64,000 nt of DNA, from NCBI GenBank assembly GCA_030015575.1, contig CM057338.1, forward strand, positions 833,582,353 through 833,646,352, read 5' to 3'. Source of the DNA: Agapanthus africanus (lineage: Eukaryota > Streptophyta > Magnoliopsida > Asparagales > Amaryllidaceae). The notes under the pieces were generated by a model. It worked only from the letters and a program-made list of their open reading frames with translations, did no database searches and was not told where the DNA came from. Below are positions 10,164-21,087 of this stretch, in pieces. Position 1 is the first letter of the stretch. Every line of letters begins with the position of its first letter. The position numbers were made by a program, and so were the translations under genes.

Positions 10164-11391
10164 GAGAAGGCCAAGGATTGGAGAGAAGTCTTTATAGACT
10201 ACTTCAAATCCCGTCGAACTCCTGAAGATGCGTCCTCAAGACATCAGCTCATGAAACGAGCTTTATCCTTCGCCTTCGTCAATGACACTCTATATAAGAG
10301 ATCATTTGATACTTTATGGCTAAGATGCCTGGGACCTAAAGAAGCAAGAAGAGTCGTCCAAGAAACTCACGACGGACTCTGCGGTTCTCACCAAACCGGG
10401 CCGATGATGAAACTGAAGATCAAAAGGATGGGCTACTATTGGCCCACAATGATCCAAGACTGCCTCGAATACGCGAAGCAGTGCCACTCATGCCATATTC
10501 ACGGGGACTTTATCCACCAACATCCAAATTAGCTACATCCAACGGTGGCTAGCTGTCCGTTCGAAATGTGGGGAACTGACATAATCGGGCCTATTGAACC
10601 AGCATCGTCCAGAGGACATCGGTTCATACCGGCGACAACTGATTACTTCTTCAAGTGGGCAAAAGCAGTACCACTAAGAGAAGTGAAGACGGGGAATATC
10701 CTCCATTTCTTCAAGACACACGTCATCTATCGGTTCGGCACTCCGCGACGGATTATCTCCGATAACGAGCCGGCCTATAGAAGTCACAAAATCAGCCGCT
10801 TCGCACAACAGCATAATATAGACTGGAGATACTCTTCGGTCTATAATCCCCGAGCTAATGGTCTAGCTGAGTCTTTCAACAAGACCTTGACGAAGATCAT
10901 AAAAAAGACGGTGTCTAAAAATAAAATGGACTGGCACGAGAGACTGCATGATGCTCTCTGGGCGTATCGAACTACGTTCAAAACGGCCACAAACACAACG
11001 CCGTATGCATTGGTATTCGGCACTGAAGCAGTACTTCCCATGGAGATAGAGCTACCCTCCTAACGAGTGGCGGCTCATTAAGAACTAACGGACGAAGACA
11101 ATGCTCATCTTCGGCTTGAGGAGCTCGACGCCCTTGACGAAACCCGGCTCATGGCGCTGCAAAACTTGGAAGCTTACAAAGCAAAGATGACACGCTCATA
11201 TGAAAGATTGACTGGGCCGAGAACATTCCTTCAAGGCAAACTCGTGCTAGTGGTCAAGAGACCTATGATCCCCAATCGTACCAAACAGAGGAAATTCGAG
11301 CCGAACTATGAAGACCCGTATATCATAGACAAGGTCTACCAAGGTGGGGCTTACTTGCTCATGAATATGCATGGCGAATGACCCTTCAGGC
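10164..11391 (+). pseudogene. pol: Tat-1 integrase, broken by stops
   Basis: The frame is constant from 10164 to 11381 but is cut by several stops (for example near 10160, 10530 and 11061). The zinc-binding HHCC part is HDGLCGSH...CLEYAKQCHSCH (about 10365-10495). The DDE core is WGTDIIGP (10568-), IISDNEPAY (10754-) and NGLAESFNKTL (10858-), followed by WHERLHDALWAYRTT. The C-terminal part (11151-11381) has FLQGKLVLVVKRP and FEPNYEDPYII, typical of gypsy integrase tails. Integrase inserts the DNA copy into chromosomes. All catalytic residues are visible, so decay has been mainly by nonsense changes. Confidence 0.83.
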
Positions 11392-12465
11392 CGATAAATG
11401 GCCGGTTCCCGAAAAAATACTATGCCTGACGAGTTACGGCCTAGGTTAATAATAGATGACGACGCCTATGTCTGCTCGCTGTCTTCCCAAGCCCAAACTC
11501 TATAAGTAGTATCCGATGAAACCTCGCTTCGAAAACGTGCGACGGACCGTAATGTCCTTAAACTAACAATGGACCGTAATGTCCTTAAACTAGCAATGGA
11601 CCGAAACGTCCTAAAACTAACGACTGACCGAGAGTCTATAAACTACTACGGATCGCAGCATCCCAAGGCTGATGCAAAAAATAAACGGTATGTCCATAAG
11701 CGAGATGGGCACGGATGAAAACCCGAAAGGGCTCCGTGAGTAAAAACAGCAGGGCTACTGGCGAGTTTGTGAAAACCTGAAAGGGCGCAATCTTGTTAAA
11801 AAACACTTGCAAGGTCCTCTCGAACTTGTAAGGAGAAAATACCTGCGCGAGATCCTTACGACTCACAAAGGAGCAACACACTTAGGAATCCCCACGATTC
11901 CTAAGGAGAAAACACATTTACGAGATCCTCACGACTCGTAAGGAGAATTCCCCTTTGAGACCCTAACGGCTCATAGGATTCAAAAGCTTTAAGTTACAGG
12001 GATCTAAACCTATTCTTAAGCCGTCATACACCCCGATTTTGTCCTACAAGCGGTTCAATATTGAACCTTGTATACAATCCACGGGCACAAATAAACGTTT
12101 CCCCAACAAAGTCCCACCACTAACGAGGGATATCTTCATATGGCGAACGACACTTGTAAGTCCTCTCGACTTATAAGGAGAAAACACTCTTGTAAGATCC
12201 TTACGACTTATAAGAGAACACACACTTAGGAATCCTCACGATTCCTAAGGAGAAAATGCACCTACGAGATCCTTACGACTCGTAGGGAGAAATACCTTTT
12301 TGAGACCCTTACGGCTCGTAAAGTCAAAAAGCCTTAGTCAACAGGATCCTAATCCTATTTGCTAAGCCACCTTTGTTCGACATCGACAGAGGAAAATGAT
12401 GATTCGCTCCTGGCAATGTCCCAGTTGTAGCAATGCTGATGCCCGAATCGGAATCAAATTCCATG
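11392..12465 (+). repeat. Tat-1 repeat-rich 3' region
   Basis: No gene. It holds three GGACCGTAATGTCC-type repeats (11540-11635), then two blocks of hairpins (11806-11977 and 12153-12323), then two copies of a GATGATTCGCTCCTGGCAAT unit (about 12396 and 12483) whose reverse complement is the core of the 77-bp repeats of Tat-2 (52575-53725). Tandem-repeat-rich 3' regions are known in Tat/Ogre-type elements. Confidence 0.75.
11806..12323 (+). repeat. Two blocks of stem-loops with constant loop ATCCTTACGA
   Basis: Block 1: stems CTTGCAAG/CTTGTAAG (11806-11832), a weak one at 11844, CTTAGGAATC/GATTCCTAAG (11881-11905), TTACGAG/CTCGTAA (11918-11941), CCTTTGAG/CTCATAGG (11952-11977). Block 2 repeats the series: CTTGTAAG/CTTATAAG (12153-12177 and again 12189-12214), CTTAGGAATC/GATTCCTAAG (12225-12249), CCTACGAG/CTCGTAGG (12261-12286), CTTTTTGAG/CTCGTAAAG (12296-12323). 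Loops are ATCCTTACGA or close variants. Matching hairpins occur in Tat-2 at 52977-53147. Confidence 0.85.
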
Positions 12466-12470
12466 CGCTT

Positions 12471-14523
12471 TCACGGCAAATGATGATTCGCTCCTGGCAA
12501 TATTCCAGTCTCCGCACCCACACCGGGCTCGGGTGATGACGCAGCTACCACTTTTTCAGGCACACGGGGTAGGGGCAGCTCATGTATGACACGTGGTAGC
12601 ACAACCACAATAGCTTCTCTTAAGGGAGGATGGACGATGGTCCGTCGCTTCAGAGGAACGTTTGGATTACCCGCCGGGGCGGTACCCTTGCGATCAAGCA
12701 GCAATCGCTTTTCTTCCCTAATAACGACGCCCATTGAATGTTAATACTATGCTACATATACATTCAGGGCTTTCGGAACACAACCCGGCTCACTGATGAA
12801 GAAATTGGACCCTGTGTTTAGGCGCATGAAGTGGTGCAAAGCGCTCCGGATACCCTCGTCAGTAGCAACCGGTTCTACCAAGGAGGCCTCGAGCGGGACG
12901 CCCTGATTATAACTTGATTGCTGGGCAAAACGGTGGGGGTTATATCTCATGAACAAAGCGGAGTCGTTCTGCGTGAACACAAAGTAGCCCGGCCTGACCG
13001 AATATAAATGGAGAATCTCCCGAGCTTTCAAGGTGGAAGCTCTATCCTTAAAGGTGTCCCGCAGCGGCTGCACCGTCATGGCAGATTCCTTACTGATAGT
13101 CATGACCTTATCAATAAAGGTCATGCCGTCACCGACTGTACGCAGGCGAAGAATCAGACCCCGAGCCTCTCGCTAATTTGGCTCCAAAGCAGAAGCATCG
13201 ACCAGCCGCATGACCCGAGGAAAGTTGCAAGTTTCATAGAAATGGGGCCGCTTGTGAATTCTAAAAGCACCAAGCACATGCAGATCGAGCCATGAAGTAA
13301 AATAATGCATCGGGAAGTTCACGGGATGCACCCCTGGTTGAGTAGCGTCGGCAGCCAAGCTAAGGCCATGATACAAGTAAGCCAGCCTGGCAATCCCAAC
13401 GGCAACCTGAGTCCCTTCGACCATTCGGTGAGCAGGGTAGAAAACGGATGGCCTCATGTAACGAGGGTGCATGGGGAGCACGAACCAGCTTAGACATAAA
13501 CCAAGAAACCCTAAAAAGAACGCCTCTTCATAGATGTCTTGAGCGGCGAGTTCTGAAAAAGGGATGACCGCGGCATTCGGGAGGAAGAAACTCTTTTGAT
13601 CTGCTTCCGCTATCGGCCGACTATCCAAGCCAAAACCAAAAGGATCGTCGAGTTTGGAGAACTTCTCACCTTGTTGTGACAAAGATTCTGGACGAAGAAA
13701 ACGTGCGATGAAGTCCGCAAAGCTGACCCCGTGGCTTCCAGATTCGAGAAATAAGCCCTCATAAATATTTTGCACCTTGATTAAGCTTGGGAACCGGTGC
13801 TGAATGGCATTCTCTGGGGTCAGACCCATCATTACCGATCGAGTGGCGAAAATATACTCGTCGGGGGTTAAGATCTCCTTGTAGTGCTCCCTCCTGACAG
13901 GCAAGTCGGAAATCTTCGCAAACTCTTCCAAAGAAATCGAAACTTCCCGATCTAGTAGAAGGAAAGTATGAGTTGGAACGTTCAATTATTCCAAAAAGGC
14001 TTTGACCCACCATGCAGGAGGTGTGCAATACTGAACAAAGAAGCATAGATCGCGGGCCGAGCCTTAGCAGCTGTGACTTCTTTGCCGATAAGATGTATCG
14101 GGCCCACTGCAGATATCCGGATGGGTGACGGGGAGTTAATCCTAAGTTATATGGCTGTCCCCAAGGGCACGACTCTCCCTGACATATACGCCGCCCCAGG
14201 ATATCCAAAGCCATCGGCGGCTGCACGGGTATCGCGGCCATAGAAGGTTGGAGACGACCCTCTGAGGTCCAGTTGACCTCTTCCACGGCATAGTTCCCCG
14301 GAGGTGCGTCAGCATAATAGATTGCCAAAATAGGCTCTGAAGGTGTTGCGCAAGAAAAGCTACACCGACCCCTGATGATCTAATTGTACCACGTTCCCCA
14401 TAGATGAAGGTTCTTCCGCTCTGGGTCATGATCCTTGATCAGTGCAAAATCTTCCCGATCTACTGGCGCGTCAGCAAATGCGCTCTCCGGACGAACAAAG
14501 GGGAATGAAGTGTCGAAAGACAT
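12471..14523 (-). pseudogene. Tat-1 antisense ORF, plant-mobile-domain-like
   Basis: The gene reads opposite to pol. It starts at ATG 14521-14523 (MSFDTSFPFVRPESAF) and hits a stop after 47 codons (LHLWGTWYN then TAG). It continues in other frames: 14328-13990 (AIYYADAPPGNY, GYLQWARYIL), 13985-13173 (270 codons open: TFLLLDREVSISLEEFAKI, SLIKVQNIYEGLF, FLGFLGLCLSWFVLP, AHRMVEGTQVAVGIARLAYLY, YFTSWLDLHVLGAF), 13124-12747 and 12734-12471. Antisense ORFs of the aminotransferase-like plant mobile domain or gypsy-type transposon domain families are known from some Tat elements, and the layout fits. The family call is from memory of motif style, so it is moderate. At least three frame breaks make it a pseudogene. 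Its role in the element is unknown. Confidence 0.62.
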
Positions 14524-15504
14524 AGTGCCTGCACGAAAAAGAACAAAAATTATTAGCCGTCGATGCTACAATTTAAGTTCTGGCACTTCGTATTTTAAAT
14601 TCGTACTGCACTGCAATGCAGTGGAAAGGGACCAAGGGGAACCCATATAATCTAGATAATGGCTCAACATTAATAAAACAATCTCATTATTTGACGAGAC
14701 AGTCATTAAATGAGGATATCCTCAATGGATTCTCATTTAATGAGCGCCCCTTGGGCCATGGACTAAATCTCCCTTGAGAGCAGCGCTCTACAACAGACTG
14801 ATATCTGTTAGCTATGATGATGAAAGGATTAAAAATTCCTTTAAAATAATTCTGAAGAGCCATGCTCTGTAAAGATGATGGAATAACCCATCAGAAAACT
14901 TAAAGTAAAGCTTTTAATGAATTAAAAATTCCGAGATCTTCAAGATCTATGAATAAACTCTAAGAGTTCTTCATAAAAGATTAACAAATCTACATGATTT
15001 GAAAGAACAAAGCTCTGTTAATGGGTTAAGAAACCCTAAGAAAGATCTCTTTAGATCTATGCAGAGCAAAGCTCTATTGAGAAACCCTAAAAAATCTACA
15101 TGATTTGAAAAGAACAAAGCTCTGTTAATAGGTTAAACCCAAAATTATAAAATAATCTCTTCAAAAGATTTGATCTTTACCTAAAAATTTGACAGAATTC
15201 TGTCTCTAGGAGAGTTCTTAAAACAAGAGAGCTATGCTCTAAAAGAGAATTAATTCTCAGAAACAAGAAAGGAGATGAACATAGGTCATCTCAAGGGCCA
15301 AATGCCCTATTTATAGGCACTGAGAGCCATTTCAACTTCTAAGTTGATCTAATGGCGCAGATGTTGTCACCGTTGCACTCATGTGTAAGCCACGTGAGCG
15401 CAACGGTAGGGGGGCATTTTTCCCCCAATCAGAGCAAAACTCTGTTCAAATTTCGAAATTTGAAATGAAGCAGCGCTTCATAGCAGCGCCAGCGCTGAAA
15501 GTTA

Positions 15505-15715
15505 AAGACTCTGAGGCAGCGCTCACGTGCAAAGCATATGAGCGATAGCGCCAAGTGCGCTGCACTCTGAGCAGCGCACCACATGCAAAGCACGTGAGCG
15601 CTAGCGCTAAGAGCGCTGCACTCTGAGCAGCGCACCACGTGCAAAACACGTGAGCGCTAGCGCTTAGAGCGCTGCACTCTGAGCAGCGCACTACGTGCAA
15701 AACACGTGAGCGCTA
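15505..15715. repeat. 56-bp tandem repeats with CACGTGC-AAA-GCACGTG hairpins
   Basis: About four units with a 56-bp period, counted between successive TGCACTCTGAGCAGCGC starts at 15561, 15617 and 15673. Each holds CACGTGC, AAA and GCACGTG (or a near form), which make a hairpin out of a G-box pair, plus AGCGCTAGCGCT palindromes. Confidence 0.75.
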
Positions 15716-16071
15716 GCGATAGAACAAAATGTTCTCGTCCCTTGGATCAAAGATCCAATGAACATGATTAAAAATCATCAATTGACCAGAATAAAATTCT
15801 ATTAAGGAAACATTCCTCACAATCTTTCCAAACAGGAAAGATTGTGCTTTGAAAATCAGAGCACCGTTGGATCAATGATCCGATGGTGATTAAAAATCAC
15901 CAAAATACAGAATAAATTCTGTATGCGAAAAGATTTCTCAATCTTGTTAAAAACAAGAAGATTGCCTTCTGTAAAATAGAAGCCCTAGGATTAAAGATCC
16001 AACGGTAGGAAACATCCCCAAATCAATTAGAGAAAAGATCTCTTCAACTGATTCAACAAATCATCTTACCC

Positions 16072-16080
16072 TATATAAAT
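16072..16080 (+). promoter_or_regulatory. TATA box of Tat-1 3' LTR
   Basis: TATATAAAT is followed by GCCCCAAGACTTCAAG. The corresponding place in LTR F (63450-63458) reads TATATAAAA followed by GACCTGAGACTTCAAG, so the box and its downstream context are conserved between two LTRs. A weaker TATTTATAGG lies at 15308. Confidence 0.55.
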
Positions 16081-16872
16081 GCCCCAAGACTTCAAGTTTG
16101 ATACAGAGGAACCCCCAACAAGCTTTGAGAAATTTCAAAGAAAAGAGCAAGCTCTGAGAAAAAGGACTTTTCTTCAAGGTAAAAATAGAGAGATAAAAAA
16201 CATCTCATCAGAAAAAGAACATAGTTCTTATGCTAGATCATAGATCTATAAGAAAACTGTATTTCACAAAAGAGATCATAACATCTCATTATAAAAAGAG
16301 AGGAGAATAATTCAATTCTCTTAGGATCACAGATCCATAAAGGAAAAACTTTTCACCAAGAACATAAGAGATTGAAACATCTCCTATAAAATAAGAATTT
16401 TGTTCTTATATCCATGAGACAAAATCTCTTATAAGAAAGAATTTAATTCTCAGAACGCAAAGCTGCTTAAAAAGAACCTTAGCGCTCCAAATTTGAAGAA
16501 GTGCTTCAGCGCTCCAAATCTTGCGCACAGTGCTGCAGAGCCCTAGCGCTCCAATTAAAAGAAGCATTTCAGCGCTCCAAATCTAGCGCAAAACGCTGCA
16601 GAGTCATAGCGCTCCAAATTTAAAGAAGCGCTCTGCGTTCCAAGTCTGGCGCACAGCGCCATGTGCTCCTCATGTGTACGCTATTTCATAAAAAGCGCTC
16701 TGCGCTCATTGACTGAGGCACAGCGCCAAGCGCACCACTTGCTCCTCACGTGTGCGCTAGTTTAAACTAGAGCGCTCTGCACTTATTTACTGGCACTCAG
16801 TGCCAAGCGCACCACGTGCTCCTCACATGTGCGCTCTTTCAAACAAGAGCGCTCTGCACTCATTGACTGGCG

Positions 16873-18765
16873 TGTAAGTCGATGTACAACACCCCACGAC
16901 TTGCGGGGAGGCGGAAATATGAAAAACGATCTTGTTCTTTGCTTAAACATCGACTAACCGCATGAATCGAAGCTAAACGATAACTAACATCAAACATAGA
17001 AGTTAACAACTACTATGTAAAGGGATTATACCTAAAGAACCGTGTCCTTCGTCTTTACGAACTCCACCTCCTCCTCGGCCTTCTCGAAATAGTAGATGAT
17101 CCACCCGAGAGCTTTACTCCAAGCTTAGCCTCTAAACTTGAGGCAACTAACTTTCTTTAAGTGCTAATCAAAGAAGCTAAGTGATATAGAGTGAGGGTTA
17201 TGGTTTAATTAGTCTAACTAATCCTTGTACTCAACACATGAGAGGGGAGGATTAGGGTTTTAAGAGGGAGAGCTTGAGGAGAGAGAAGATGAACATAATA
17301 ATCAGAAGAGAAAATGAGTTATCATAATATATATCAAGCATTTTATTTTATCAAGAAAAGAAAAGAAAATGATTTACAACCATGCTTGATAAATATCTTG
17401 TGGTGATTCATCTCCATGAGTCATTAAGCAATTATGAAGCATTAATGACATGGATGAATCATCTATATGACTCACTAATCTCATTCAATGTATATGCCAC
17501 CTAAACCTCCTTAGTCACCATCTTCTAGAAGCTTCTCGCGCAATTACGAGAACGCCCCTCCTTTCCGCAAAGATACAGAAAAACTTTAGACTGTATAAAT
17601 CCAATAACCGGATACCAGTAACTGGCTTAAACCAAAGCCGACTGGTAAAAACTGTCCGAAAGTCGTACGTGCGTAAACACACGTATGCTTCCGAACCCTT
17701 GTCGTAAAACCATACGACCTCTATATCGTTTCGCCTGGAGTAGGGAAACTCTCTGTGTGGGACTCTAGAGACTCGACTACTACGCTGGCAGTGGGTTTAA
17801 CCACAGACCGCAAGTGGCACTAGCTGTACGTAACGGTCCCCAGGTAGATGTCGATAAGAAGGCCGATGAGGAAACCCATCCGAACTCCTACTGAGTCTGA
17901 TGTGACAATCTCCGTACAGTCCGGTCCGTTCGTCTAAGACTATCGCATATCGGGCCTAGGGTGCAGCAAGCGTCAGTCCCCTAATAGCGGTATAAGTCGT
18001 GTCGGAGCGAAGCCCATTACACCCTGAGAAACTACTGGAACCTACCAGCAAATCTCGCTTGCCCTGGCCAGGGACTTTGCGTAATGGCTCTCTGACACAG
18101 CGCGATATCAACCCCCAATACCGGGAGAGACGAATCCTGTCTAACCGCCACTACCTCGAAGTGCTTGGGACTGCACCCAACTGCTACCTGTTTGCACGAC
18201 TCCTTTGAGCCGTGGTAGGGTAGCAATCTAAGAACAGTGGGACACACTCGAGGCGAAGCAGCAGTGTCAAGTCTGCGGACTATGCTGTACTCATGTCACC
18301 TGGGAACTGTTCACTGACGACTGGTATAAAACCATCCAACAGTTCCCTGTGAGTCCTGTCCGGTATACCCGTAACCCAACGAGCACCTGCATACTATCTC
18401 CAGTACGACGTACTGACGGCTGTGGGATAGACCATCTCCCCAACTGGGATGAGAAGCGTACACACTAGTCTACTCCGGAGTATCGATGCCCTGTCTCGAT
18501 AATCCTATGACTAGGGACCTGAATAAGGATGTGCTTGTAGACTACCCAGTCCCTACTAGTGTGACTGCCATCACAACGCCGGTAGTCAAGCAAGATCCTA
18601 AGAGCTCTATCAATACGTATACTCACATATTAAGATAGAAAAACCAAGTAGCATACTACCATGTTTAGCAAGACTGTTATATACATGTGAATATCCCAAG
18701 CTTCCATTAAGTAATATACAAACTAGTATGATACAATAATGGCCCCTAGGGCATATACACTAACA
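16873..18765 (-). repeat. Copia A 3' LTR
   Basis: 1893 bp. On the + strand it starts TGTAAGTCGATG and ends CTAACA; in element sense it starts TGTTAGTGTATATGCCC. It is preceded in element sense by the polypurine tract GTGCAAGTAGGAGAT (18766-18780). A long inverted repeat TATCAAGCAT/ATGCTTGATA lies near 17331-17392. Confidence 0.95.
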
Positions 18766-18780
18766 ATCTCCTACTTGCAC
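18766..18780 (-). promoter_or_regulatory. Copia A polypurine tract
   Basis: On the minus strand GTGCAAGTAGGAGAT directly precedes the LTR start TGTTAG. B (21036-21050) and D (41823-41837) have the same tract in the same place. The stop codon of the polyprotein (18780-18782) touches it. Confidence 0.8.
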
Positions 18781-19108
18781 TAGGGCCATGTACTGGCATA
18801 TCGAAGACCGATGATCTCGAGTAGCCTCTCGAACTGAATCTGAGGTAGGGCCTTCGTGAATGGATCAGCAATGTTCTCTTCAGAAGCAACTCTCCGTACC
18901 TCGATCTCCTGACGATCAATGATCTCCCTGATCAGGTGATACCGCCTTAAGATGTGTCTGGACTTCTGATGGGACCTTGGTTCCTTCGCTAAAGCTATAG
19001 CTCCGTTGTTGTCGCAATACAGAGGTATTGGATCAACTATGGTAGGAACCACCTGAAGTTCTGTTAGGAACTTCTTCATCCAGACTGCTTCTTTTGCGGC
19101 ATCGCAAG
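18780..19108 (-). pseudogene. pol: Copia A RNase H C-terminal part (cut off by copia B)
   Basis: The last ~109 codons of A's polyprotein: PLYCDNNGAIALAKEP, SHQKSRHILRRYHLIREI and NIADPFTKALPQIQFERL. It ends at a TAG stop at 18780-18782. The upstream part continues at 28970 after copia B. B plus one duplication is 9861 bp, a multiple of three, so the frame on both sides of B is the same; the reading frame is nevertheless closed by B's LTR. Confidence 0.9.
19104..19108. other. Target-site duplication of copia B (left)
   Basis: GCAAG directly before TGTAAGTC; the second copy is at 28965-28969, directly after the B LTR end CCAACA. Confidence 0.95.
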
Positions 19109-21035
19109 TGTAAGTCGATGTTCAACACCCCAATACTTGTGGGGAGGCGGAAATATGAATAACAATCAAGTTCTATGATCAAACATCGATTAGCCATACG
19201 AATCGTTTGCTATACAAGTTTTAACAAAAGCTTTAGAGTTTTAATCTACTATGCGAAGAGATTATACCAAACGGTTCTAGTCCTTCGTCTTGATGTTGTC
19301 TACGGCCTCTTTGGATCTCCACGTCCTCTTCGGCTTTCTCCCGTGATAGACGATCCACCCGAGAACCCTAATCCAAGCTATAACCTCTAAACTTGAGGTT
19401 ACTTAGTTTCTCTAGTTGCTAAATAGAGTAGCTAAGATGATGTAGAGATAGGTTATGGAGTAATTAGTCTTTCCTAATCCTTGTTCTCAACTCATGAGGG
19501 GTAGGATTAGGATTTGGTGAAGGAGAGAGAACTTGAAGAGAGAGAGTGAGAAGAAGATAATGATAATATTATAATGAATAAAGCTTCTCACTTGATATAT
19601 ATGAAACATAATGAATTTAAAAGAAATGAATAATAAGTGAATATTCATCATGTTTCATTTAATCAAGTGGGTGATTCATCATGTGAGTCATTAAGCAATT
19701 AATGATGCATTAATGATATGATGAATCACTCACAATGAGTCACTTAAACATTAAATGAAAATGCCACCTCTCTTTATGTCACATCCTTCTAGAAGCTTCT
19801 CGGAAAATTACGAGAACGCCCCTCTCATCCGTGAAAACACGGAAAAACTTTAGACTGTATAAATCCAATAACCTGATACTAGAATCTGGCTTAAACCAAA
19901 GCCGGCTAGTAAAAACTGTCCGAATGTCGCACGTGCGTTCAAACACGTATGCGTCCGAACCTTTGTCGTAAAACCATACGACCTCTATATCTTTTCGCCT
20001 GGGTTTGGGAAATCTCTGTGTGGGACTCTAAAGACTCGACTACTACGCTGGCAGTGGGTTTAACCACAGACCGCAAGCGGCACTAACTGTACGTAACGGT
20101 CCCCAGGTAGTTGTCGATAAGAAAGCTGATGAGGTAACCCATCTGAAATCCTACTGAGCCTGTCTGTGACAATATCCGCGCAGTCCGGTCTGTTCGTCTG
20201 AGAGTATCACATGTACGGTCTAGGGAGGTGGTGGACGTCAGACCCCTAATAACCGTACAAGTCGTGTCGGTATGGCTCTATCACCATCCGAGAATCTACT
20301 GATCAATCCTATCAGTAATTCTCAATCAGCCCTGGCCAGGGACTTATGGTAATGACCAACCGATCACCGTGCGATATCAACTCCCTATACCGGGAGAGAC
20401 GAATCCCTAACAGTCACTCACTGCCTCCATATGGCTCGGGACTGTGCCCAACTGAAACCTGTTTGCACGACTCCTTTGAGCCGTGGTAGGGTAATAATCA
20501 AAGCACAGTGGGAACTCATACGAGACAAATGATGACCTTAAGTCAACGGACTATCTGCACACATGTCACCTGAGAACTGCTATCTGACGTTAGGTATAAT
20601 ACCATCCAGTCAGTTCTCGGCGAGTCCTGTCCGGTGTACTCACACCCAGTGAGCATCTGTATACAATCTTAGGTGAACACCACCAATGGTTGCGGGACCA
20701 ATCCATTGCCCCTCGTCAGGGTCTAGATATGTATACACTAGTCTACTCCGGAGTATCGATGCCCAATCTCTATACTCCTGCGACCAGGGACATCTAAGGG
20801 TGTGCCTATTGACTATCCAACTCCCACTAGTATGACTGCCATCACAACGCCGGTAGTCAGACAAACACCCTATGGGCTTTATCAACATATATATATAAAT
20901 ACCAAGTAAAATATATTATACGTTAAGACAAAGTCAAACTAAATAGCGTACTATCATATCAAGCAAGACTGTCATGTACATACATATCCCAAGCATCCTA
21001 TACAATGTAGGCCTCTAGGGCATATATATCCAACA
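19109..21035 (-). repeat. Copia B 3' LTR
   Basis: 1927 bp, TG...CA, compared with 1929 bp for the 5' LTR; the length difference is one CT repeat near 19770. A long imperfect inverted repeat with arms CACTTGAT..ATGAAACAT..ATGAAT and ATTCAT..ATGTTTCAT..ATCAAGTG spans about 19590-19676. Confidence 0.95.
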
Positions 21036-21050
21036 ATCTCCCACTTGCAC
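21036..21050 (-). promoter_or_regulatory. Copia B polypurine tract
   Basis: Minus strand GTGCAAGTGGGAGAT, directly before the LTR start TGTTGGATATATATGCCC. Confidence 0.8.
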
Positions 21051-21087
21051 TAAGGCCTATAATTGGCGCAATGAGTACCCACTGTCT

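Larger units (their letters stand above)
14524..16872 (+). repeat. Tat-1 3' LTR, left arm (start not resolved), tiled with mini-hairpins
   Basis: This is the part of the 3' LTR before the copia A insertion. I could not fix its first base; it lies between about 14530 and 14750, and no clean polypurine tract plus TG is visible. Positions from about 16530 match window positions 1-350. From about 14606 the sequence is a near-continuous run of short inverted repeats (see findings). A 56-bp repeat lies at 15505-15715. It is cut at 16872 by copia A, leaving target duplication TGGCG at 16868-16872. Confidence 0.75.

Noticed and set aside
15480-15720. Possible CRISPR-like array (regular repeats)
   Set aside because: Units are contiguous, palindromic and without unique spacers, in a plant LTR.
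17999-18247. Short frames in both orientations in the copia LTRs (also near 19175, 20640, 27102, 28569, 35723)
   Set aside because: They recur because the LTR recurs; short, no domain and opposite to or outside the coding region.
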